The notes under the pieces were generated by a model. It saw nothing but the letters and a program-made list of their open reading frames with translations, searched no databases and had not been told where the DNA came from. A stretch of DNA of 64,000 nt from Flavobacteriaceae bacterium UBA1682 (lineage in GTDB: Bacteria > Bacteroidota > Bacteroidia > Flavobacteriales > Flavobacteriaceae). Positions within the stretch are counted from its first letter, which is position 1; every line of letters starts with the position of its first letter. Location of the stretch: positions 62,001 through 126,000 of the forward strand of contig DCKE01000019.1 of assembly GCA_002320285.1 (NCBI GenBank), given 5' to 3'. Shown here one piece after another: positions 10,501-16,900 of this stretch. A program made the translations under genes and the position numbers.

Positions 10501-11314
10501 CTGAAGGTAAAAACGGTTGCTCTTTATAATGCGAATAGATGGTTTCAATATCTTCGCTGCGATTCACCATCATAGCTATCCCTCCATCCTTTGTACCCAA
10601 CCATATATTCCCCAATTGATCTGTATGTAAAACAACAATTTCATTACTCCTTAAACCAAGGGTATTGTATGGATCTGTACTATATCTCTTTTGAATCTGA
10701 TATTTTCCATCAACGATACTTATATAATATAATCCCTCATCTTTTGTTGCTACCCAAAAATGCTGATCGCCCTCTTTTATTACATCATTTATTACCGTAT
10801 GGTTAAACAAATGTTGCAATTCTTTAATCCATGCTTCTTTGGGTTCTACTACGATATTGTGCCGTTGATCTTTAACAAATCTCTCCCCAACCCATAGGCG
10901 CTTACTACCATCGTTTAAAGCCACGAGCAATTCTCCTTTTGCAGTTAAACCCAGGTCAACGATAGATGCTGGAAAGCTGTAATTGACAAATTGATCTTTT
11001 CCTCGATATAAACTCACTTTCTGCTCAGCAGACCAAATCCATAATTCTCCGCGATGATCTGATGTGATTTTATAGATATTGTTACCGGCAATACTTGAAG
11101 CGTTCTGAGGACTGTGTTTATAAACTGTAATTTTTTTGCCATCGTATAAGTTTAATCCATCCCAAGTACCTATCCATAAAGATCCATCTTTATGATTGAA
11201 CATCGTATTAACCGAGTTATTGGAAAGCCCATCCTTGGTAGTAACGTTATTAAAATGAATGTTTTGACCGTAAGAAAATAAACTTACAAAAAATAAAAAA
11301 AAGAAGTAGCGCAT
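7592..11314 (-). CDS. HTCS-type regulator with degenerate kinase and receiver domains
   Basis: 1240 residues. Signal peptide (1-16), then two-component-regulator propeller repeats (SLWIGTWDG, NIWLGTKDG, NVWIGTYAG and others, about 25-560). A Y_Y_Y domain (about 600-660), a transmembrane helix (about 671-692) and a coiled coil follow. The histidine-kinase region comes next, with Lys768 where the phospho-accepting His should be and an ATPase-like region without G boxes. The receiver-like segment (about 975-1100) has Tyr1029-Asn1030 where the phospho-accepting Asp is expected. The C-terminus is an AraC-type HTH (about 1135-1225: LTQQLGISKMKCYRIFKEIL, ISEISFECGFNDPKYFSKTFKKHY). Classical HTCS proteins sense a ligand in the periplasm and activate the adjacent susCD operon. 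Position here is as expected, but signalling by phosphotransfer looks impossible; direct conformational coupling is the inferred alternative. Confidence 0.92.
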   Translation of the reverse strand: MRYFFFLFFVSLFSYGQNIHFNNVTTKDGLSNNSVNTMFNHKDGSLWIGTWDGLNLYDGKKITVYKHSPQNASSIAGNNIYKITSDHRGELWIWSAEQKVSLYRGKDQFVNYSFPASIVDLGLTAKGELLVALNDGSKRLWVGERFVKDQRHNIVVEPKEAWIKELQHLFNHTVINDVIKEGDQHFWVATKDEGLYYISIVDGKYQIQKRYSTDPYNTLGLRSNEIVVLHTDQLGNIWLGTKDGGIAMMVNRSEDIETIYSHYKEQPFLPSETVRAITEDQQGKLWLGYYTQGLYTQDQRTGVFFPYKLERAKANTDWLRIRSLHTDRYGNVWIGTYAGVVQISGREQIYYEQATTPYFTNNRNYHFQETGQFLWIACWGGIAKFDLIKQQFVPFLNQKTLMNYHIRHISVDGKQLLLATEKEGVLFYNIDSGEINHLSLEEGVLGNSIYATYVDPYSKDIWVGALGGISVFTPDKKLKHQLTEEKGLPSHLVYRFLPYKNKIWISTTKGIASIDKKSMEILNFSNYKGWQGLEFSEGAAYQNARGKLMFAGNRGVNLFEAEKLQIPKEVPHFKIVFNGEPIAFNELIERAFNENDIKMELYPIGFDTYLKNQFEYRIEGLFDDWRVLPQSDIVLDKLAANTYHIQVRNTLGTKKEIVFSKSFVIRKPFYANPFFILIVIATLISLFVWRYKRKQQIVIQREKALKKEVALRTAEVLFQKESIRQQYIQLDNLNGEILKQQKEVLELHSRFKNADIEIEKFRVFVLSKIKKSLVEILGSLDQVTIHNNTKSKVIGLYDTVREWDYLEQIKDFDSPQKISIRLQDLIHRLDDEWKYIEKKTLVSIDVKSSIDRQIVEIDLMRLKFLFKYFINDCCKYMKQEEKIEISFDIVEGHLEVSIVSESKLLQTYWKDNSLFSPYYRAFFVLLQDLSGSLTEQSQRDFRVLIRLPLDLTSETPQENTAKDWNIYLQELQILPKDKNNLLVYAEDQDHLLVLQLLGSEERYHLIYNNQINEVVSNVEHYKFDALILYNIPISDALLSLFNRIQKTVNKQRLLIFYIAEEVDYFLQEQLVQLGVTDFIHLPLNKSIIENKIQKRISYDKQNKEATAYMWNSEVVAEEKRMESPNERLLRKAMEVMSNQLGHADFGIEQLTQQLGISKMKCYRIFKEILQVSPSEVLIQLRLKKAESLLQYGNLTISEISFECGFNDPKYFSKTFKKHYEVSPSSYKKEETIVAVGLSEY

Positions 11315-11322
11315 TAGTCGTA

Positions 11323-11350
11323 TTTACATTTAGAGCGCACTAAATGTAAA
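11323..11350. promoter_or_regulatory. Perfect 10-bp inverted repeat upstream of the HTCS-type gene
   Basis: TTTACATTTA (11323-11332), 8-nt spacer, TAAATGTAAA (11341-11350). The repeat ends 9 bp before the regulator's ATG and overlaps a TACATTTA that is one base off the TAnnTTTG -7 element. This suits an operator for (auto)regulation or a 5'-leader hairpin. Confidence 0.5.
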
Positions 11351-11562
11351 ACATCAAACATGGAGAATGTGAACCGTATCATTAAGATTTGGTTACTACA
11401 ATGTAAGTTAAAATTAAAAAGTGATCTTGGTAGTAAAAAAAAAAAATGTGGTGATTGCGAAAAAGAAATCGACTTAAAGTAAAGAAAAGAGAAAATCGAA
11501 GACTATCGATTAAAGGTATTTTATGCTGAATTCTCCTGCAGTTAGGCTACTGAGTGGAAATT
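11351..11562. other. Non-coding gap between the HTCS promoter and the histone-like gene
   Basis: Together with the flanking palindrome and terminator this gap is about 300 bp. Apart from those two elements I see no open frame, RNA fold or repeat that I can support. It contains a 12-base A run near 11436. Confidence 0.5.
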
Positions 11563-11564
11563 GA

Positions 11565-11602
11565 AACAAACCTCTACTAAAAAATTTTAGTTGAGGTTTG
11601 TT
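11565..11602 (-). terminator. Hairpin terminator of the histone-like gene
   Basis: AACAAACCTC (11565-11574) pairs perfectly with GAGGTTTGTT (11593-11602), and the inner ACTAAAA/TTTTAGT extends the stem after one mismatch. It begins 15 bp beyond the stop codon at 11618. The T-run is weak, but the stem is long. Confidence 0.65.
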
Positions 11603-11617
11603 ATCAAAGTAATATTA

Positions 11618-11794
11618 TTATTTTTTTGACTCTTCAATAGAAACTTTTCTAAACTCTTTCAAAAGTTTTTCAAGTTCTAAAGTTGATTTACGTGCTCTTG
11701 CTCCAGCAGCTTTAACTCCTTTGTCAATTAATGATTCAGATTCGTTTTTGAAAGTTTCGATTTCTGAATGGATTTTTTGGATTAAATCTTCCAT
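11618..11794 (-). CDS. Histone H1-like (Hc1-type) protein, 58 residues
   Basis: A short frame from ATG at 11792-11794 to TAA at 11618-11620 encodes 58 residues: it starts MEDLIQKIHSEIETFKNESE and ends LEKLLKEFRKVSIEESKK. The middle (KGVKAAGARARKSTLELEKL) is lysine/arginine/alanine-rich and helical. This matches the short histone H1-like (Hc1) proteins encoded in flavobacterial genomes, which are thought to bind or compact DNA in the cytoplasm. The gene stands alone, with a terminator downstream and an AT-rich upstream region. It is well below usual gene-calling length cut-offs, but sequence character and flanking signals support it. Role in this organism is inferred from the family. Confidence 0.83.
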   Translation of the reverse strand: MEDLIQKIHSEIETFKNESESLIDKGVKAAGARARKSTLELEKLLKEFRKVSIEESKK

Positions 11795-12179
11795 GATAAA
11801 TTTTTTATTTAATTAAGATTACAAAATTAGCAGTTTAAGCATCAGATGCAACAATTTCGCTATCAAATATCTGTTTTTTTTCAACAGTTACGGGCATTTA
11901 AATCATTAAAAACTCATTTCCAACCCACTATTTATATCAGATGACTAAGCGATATCGAAAAACGATGCATTTACATTCACTAATAGTGCTTTTTTTTTCA
12001 CATTATTTAAAAGAGCGCTATAAATTGGTATGTGTTCACTGCGAGCCCAATCAGTCCTCTACAGCCCATTTTACAGACAATCCCAGCCTTTATGGCGCAA
12101 CAACAGCAAGGGTGTAAATAAATTTGCTTGTCTGAAAAAAAACAGCTTTATTTGTATCGATAAATCGCGATATATAAAA
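11795..12179. other. Non-coding region upstream of the ArsR-type gene
   Basis: 385 bp, AT-rich, between the divergent histone-like and ArsR-type genes; it must hold both promoters. An in-frame extension of the ArsR frame begins at 12030, but it encodes unlikely sequence. TATCG/CGATA half-sites appear near 11952 and 12155-12172. Nothing else is supported. Confidence 0.5.
12155..12172. promoter_or_regulatory. Imperfect palindrome before the ArsR-type gene (possible operator)
   Basis: TATCG-N8-CGATA, 7 bp before the chosen ATG at 12180. A related TATCG-N8-AGATA sequence lies at about 12499-12516, between this gene and the next. ArsR-family repressors commonly bind AT-rich dyads at their own promoters. 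Tentative. Confidence 0.3.
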
Positions 12180-12479
12180 ATGATTGAGATCTTTAAAATG
12201 CTTTCTAACGAACACCGATTACAAATTCTCTTTTGGCTAAAAGAGCCTCGAAATCATTTCGAAGCGGTTGATATAGAGCCCGAAGTAGATGACTTTGGGG
12301 TATGTATGAGTATTATTCAAAAAAAAATCGGGCTTTCTCAATCAACCACCTCTTCTTACCTTAGTAGCTTGGTCAATAGTGGTTTATTACTATCTGTGCG
12401 CGAAGGAAAATGGACCTATTATAAAAGAAATGAACAGCGAATCCAAGAACTCGCTTCCTATATTAAACAGCAATTATAA
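12180..12479 (+). CDS. ArsR-family winged-helix transcriptional regulator
   Basis: 99 residues from ATG 12180: MIEIFKMLSNEHRLQILFWL matches the ArsR N-terminal helix (sn..R..IL..L). IGLSQSTTSSYLSSLVNSGL is the recognition-helix region and LLSVREGKWTYYKRN the beta wing. The open frame extends upstream to 12030, but those 50 residues lack ArsR character and family length supports the later start. No obvious metal-binding ELCV-type Cys pair is visible (the insert EAVDIEPEVDDFGVCMS has a single Cys), so it may respond to a non-metal signal. It stands 64 bp upstream of, and on the same strand as, a luciferase-like oxidoreductase that it probably controls. Confidence 0.88.
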   Translation: MIEIFKMLSNEHRLQILFWLKEPRNHFEAVDIEPEVDDFGVCMSIIQKKIGLSQSTTSSYLSSLVNSGLLLSVREGKWTYYKRNEQRIQELASYIKQQL

Positions 12480-12543
12480 TTTTTTTTAAACTAAACATAT
12501 CGACAATTATAGATATTTAATTATATAGAAACAAAAACCAAAC

Positions 12544-13506
12544 ATGGAAAAACATCGAGTTTTTAATCGCGTATTTTCGCCCAAACGCCTCAGTTTGGGA
12601 ATTTTTCTTCCACTTGAAGTAAATCAACCGAACCAAACTAGCTACGCAACACATATCGAAATGATCAAACGGATTGACAATTGGGGATTTCCTGCACTAT
12701 GGGTACGAGATATTCCTATTTATGATCCCAGTTTTGGCGATGTGGGACAGGTTTTCGACGCCTTAAATTATCTGTCTTTTATTGCGGGACAAACCAAACA
12801 AATCGCATTGGGAACGGCCAGCATAGTGATGCCGCTATGGCATCCAATTGCTTTAGCCAAGAGTGTGGCAACGCTGGATCAACTGTCTGGCAATAGGGTC
12901 CTTTTAGGAGTGGGTTCTGGAGATCGCTCCGGTGAATTTCCCGCATTTGGTTTGGATTTTGATGAAAGAGGTGCTCGATTTAGAGAAGTTTTTGAACAAT
13001 TTAAACAACATACTGAAAATTCATTTCCGCAAATCTACTCGTCGATTAGTGATTGTAAAGGAATGGATGTAGTACCCAAACCCATTAGCGGCAAAATTCC
13101 GTTATTGCTAACCGGTGGTAGTCAGCAAACCTTGGCATGGAATGCTCAAAATGCCGACGGTTGGATTACCTATCCAGGCCCAACTACCACAGCCGCAGAC
13201 AGTGCACTGATTAACCAAAAGATCAACGCCTGGAGAAATCTAATTCCCAACGGTACTTTTAAGCCTCATATGACCAATGAATGGATCGAACTCTCGGAAG
13301 ACCCTCATTTTCCGAGAACTCCATTAAGAGGTGGATTTATTTTAAAAACGGGAAGATTGGGACTGATTGAATTGTTGTATGAATGGCAACAGGCCGGAGT
13401 CAATCACGCTGCTATAGGGATACACTTTAGCAAAAGACCTGTAGCAGATGTCATCGATGAACTGGCAACAGAAGTACTACCCTTTTTTCCGGGTTTAAGC
13501 CTATAG
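12544..13506 (+). CDS. LLM-class flavin-dependent oxidoreductase (luciferase-like, BA3436 type)
   Basis: 320 residues. RLSLGIFLPLE near the N-terminus, the WGFPALWVRDIP segment, IALGTASIVMPLWHPIALAKSVATLDQLSG, RVLLGVGSGDR and the C-terminal half fit bacterial luciferase-like TIM-barrel monooxygenases. The short form agrees with the BA3436-type subgroup. Such enzymes use reduced flavin and O2 in the cytoplasm; the substrate cannot be told from sequence. The gene lies 64 bp after the ArsR-type regulator, which suggests a two-gene inducible unit responding to an electrophile or xenobiotic (inference). Confidence 0.88.
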   Translation: MEKHRVFNRVFSPKRLSLGIFLPLEVNQPNQTSYATHIEMIKRIDNWGFPALWVRDIPIYDPSFGDVGQVFDALNYLSFIAGQTKQIALGTASIVMPLWHPIALAKSVATLDQLSGNRVLLGVGSGDRSGEFPAFGLDFDERGARFREVFEQFKQHTENSFPQIYSSISDCKGMDVVPKPISGKIPLLLTGGSQQTLAWNAQNADGWITYPGPTTTAADSALINQKINAWRNLIPNGTFKPHMTNEWIELSEDPHFPRTPLRGGFILKTGRLGLIELLYEWQQAGVNHAAIGIHFSKRPVADVIDELATEVLPFFPGLSL

Positions 13507-13654
13507 TCGGTTGCTAATTTCGCAGAGCCAATAGCCTAAAACAGTACGATATGCCTAAAATTCTTAAGTATTTCCTAAATGTTAGTACAGCATATATATA
13601 CTTTAAATCCAAATCTCTACATTCGGTGAATATTAATCAGAAAACAAAAAAATT

Positions 13655-13915
13655 ATGAAATGCCCAACCTGTAATGAAACGCTTTTAATGAGTGAAAAGA
13701 ATGGAATTGAAATTGATTATTGTCCGAGCTGTAGAGGCATTTGGTTAGATCGTGGTGAACTCGATAAAATCATTGAACGATCTATGGCACAAGATGCTCC
13801 GACCAATAACAACTACAACAGCAATAACGATTACAACAGATCACATAAAGAGCACTATAAAGAAAACTACCAATCCAAGAAAAAATCATTCTTAAGCGAT
13901 ATTTTTGATTTTTAA
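13655..13915 (+). CDS. TFIIB-type zinc-ribbon protein (zf-TFIIB family)
   Basis: 86 residues. Cys3/Cys6 (MKCPTC) and Cys23/Cys26 (YCPSC) form a zinc ribbon, followed by RGIWLDRGELDKIIERS, the signature of the bacterial zf-TFIIB family. A low-complexity Asn-rich linker (about 50-62) and a basic C-terminal tail follow. The function of the family is not established; a nucleic-acid or protein-binding role is usual speculation. It is a single gene, 148 bp after the oxidoreductase and closed by a strong terminator. Confidence 0.87.
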   Translation: MKCPTCNETLLMSEKNGIEIDYCPSCRGIWLDRGELDKIIERSMAQDAPTNNNYNSNNDYNRSHKEHYKENYQSKKKSFLSDIFDF

Positions 13916-13952
13916 ACATTTGTAATATTCCCAATTATTTTATATCTTAATT

Positions 13953-13985
13953 AAATAGGGTTCACTTTTTCAGTGAACCCTATTT
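13953..13985. terminator. Bidirectional terminator
   Basis: A 14-bp perfect stem (13953-13966 with 13972-13985) around a 5-nt loop, flanked by A- and T-tracts. It separates two convergent genes: the zinc-ribbon gene and the giant adhesin gene. Confidence 0.92.
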
Positions 13986-13997
13986 TTTTAGACTGCC

Positions 13998-16900
13998 CTA
14001 TTTATTGATTTGAACCCATCCTGTACGGGTTTTTCCGTGAGCATCGATAATATAGTAATAGGTACCGTCTGCTAAGGTGTTTCCTTTTTTATCTTGACCA
14101 TGCCACTGAGACTGATATCCCGATCCGTAATTATAGACTTCTGCACCCCAACGGTTGTAAATGACTATATTATTGACTCCGTGTTGACTCAAATCAAATC
14201 GATCATTGATTCCATCTCCGTTTGGTGAAATACCTTTCGGAATCGGGCAATCGTTGTATGAAATAGTAAAACTGCTTTCGTCTGTACATTGCTGATCTAA
14301 AGATTGTGCAAAAACATAAATAGTCTGCGACGTCGTTAGCAAATCACCTGCTTTTAACTCAGTTCCTTGTCCTCCACTCTTTGTAAAATACTTATTGTTT
14401 GCTGTCAAAGGGTTTAATTGATAGTACTTACATTCTAACACTTCATCTTCAAAAACCTTTGCAACCACATTTGGAGTAATGGTTACTTGATAAGAAATTT
14501 CTTCATAACAGCCCTCTTCACCATTTAACTGCAATACGTAAATAGTATGTTGACCAAGAACATCTAATCGATCACCAGCTACATAAGATTTGCCTTTTCC
14601 GGCTGAACTACTATAATAAAATTGATTTTTAGCATTCAATTCAGGAAACACATAAGACATACAAGCCACGACATCTTCGCGTTTCTTAGGAGCAGCTCCC
14701 TTACTCACTTCAATCACTATTACTATAATTTCCACACAAGCTGTTAGCTCATCTTCAATGCGCAAGTAAATATTTTTATTTTCCTTGATCGTAGTAGTAT
14801 CCAATTGTTCTGGATTTTCAATAAAATCTACATTATTTTCAGCCTTGACTTTATCTTCAAAATAACGAACATGATAACGACTTCTATCTACAGCACCAAA
14901 TAATTGCTTTTCTACGATGGTCAAGTCTACATTATGTAAATTGACATTGTTCATACAAATTGAGATTGGATTGGGTTTTCCTAAAACTTCTGATATTAAC
15001 GGATACATCTCCACTTTAATTTCACCCGTTATATCACAGTCCACGGTATCATATCTCGCTACTATTTTATAGATCCCAGCTTCGCTTACTTCAAGGTCTG
15101 GTAGAATTTGACCGGGTAATTTTTTGCCATCCTTATACCATTGTATGGTTGTTTTATCTTTGGGGAGACCTGACTTCACAATTATTTTTTCTCCCGCACA
15201 CAAGGCCTCCAGATTTTCAATCAACAGATCTTCTCCAAGATCCAATCGATCTAAATTAAGACTACCTCCATTTATAAATAGAGCACTTCCAAATCCATTC
15301 CATAAATAATCATCCAATCCATTCCATAAATAATCATCTAATCCATAAGCATAATAAACATCCATTACGGCGACTTTTATGCGGTATTTAACACCCGGTT
15401 TCACCGAAACCGATTGGGTCTTAATCGGTAGAGTCATACCTCCAAAATTAATAGGTGCTTCTAGTGGATTGGTATTTAGCATATTTTCGAAAGATTGATT
15501 TCTATTTTCTGCGAAAATCTTGCTAAAGTATTCCTTATTTCGCCACGGAATGTTATTGTTATACAAAAATGAGTTGCCACTATTTATTGTCGCTGTAGAT
15601 ATAGTCAATTCATCTTTAGTTATGGTTGCGATATTTCTTCCTTCACCAGTACCGACTTCTGTCAGCCAAATAGCTCCTAGATTAGTCAAGTATGAATTGA
15701 GATCGCCCCCATAAAAATGCCCCCAATAATCACTTGCATATATATACTCTAACTGAAAGTTTTCGGAAAGCGGTACAAAGTCAAATTCAATTACATTAAT
15801 ATATTTTTCACCACCCCAAGAGGTATTGTAATTTGTTTTTAAATTATTGCTATAAACGATTTCTACATCACTATCAACGCTACCTGGCGAAATTTTATCT
15901 TTTTTAATTGTATTCCAATACAAATCATTAAGTCCTTGATATGTAGATACAGTGTTTTTGGCAGGACCTGGAATTTCATTCATCGAAGTGGTTGACAAAA
16001 CCAAACCTTCTTCAAATGGAAAATCGGTAAAATTCTTATTAAAATACCCCATGGATACGACACCATTGTCACTGGGTTTATGTGTTACATTTGAAATTAA
16101 ATCACAAGTTGTGTTGGCTAAGACTTCTTTAACTAAATTTAAAGGAGTATACAGATCATCTATTGGTTTTACGTATATATACGGCCCACTATAACTCGTA
16201 ATGCAAATATTCAATGTTAAATCAGTATTGGGAGCCTCTTTTACATCTCTCTTCATAACCCTAAGAACTCGGATAAGATAAGTTTTCCCAACCACTAAAT
16301 TGTCTAATAATTGGGTGTTTCCTAAATGATAACAACCAATATTCTCTGTATCATCATCCAATGTTGAACAGTTTTCATCGTAAACGGCGTAGCTAATAAA
16401 AGAGCTTTGTTTAGACTTACTATCAAGATTGTTGACCAACGAAATAGCATGTTGTCTAGCAGTTGCGACAAATTCAAGCCACAGTTCCGATTTTATTTCA
16501 GAATCGAAATTTGCATTAGAACAAGATGTTCGATAAAGCGTCGAAACCCCAGTTTCGAACATAGAAGTTGTTACCGACTCCACGCAGTCAGTCCCTTTAT
16601 TCACTGGTATTTTAATAGCACCTTTGCAATTGTTACTTAAGGGATTAGGCATTTGTACTTCTAGCGGTGTTGACCAATAACTAGTGGTACTTCCGTTTTT
16701 ACATTTCGAGCGTACGTATACTTGATAAACCTTACCTGATACAAGATTTGACACAGATAAAGTGGGTTTTCCCGTTACGCTAATCCAAGTGGGATTAGCA
16801 GTTAAAACATCCACGCCATATTCTAATACAGCTACTTCCCAATCTATTATACCTCCGTCTTGTTGCCATTCAATCTCAAATCCATTAGAGGAATACTTTG

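Noticed and set aside
12030..12179. Fifty extra residues at the N-terminus of the ArsR-type protein
   Set aside because: The open frame continues upstream, but the added residues have no family character. The ATG at 12180 gives normal ArsR length.
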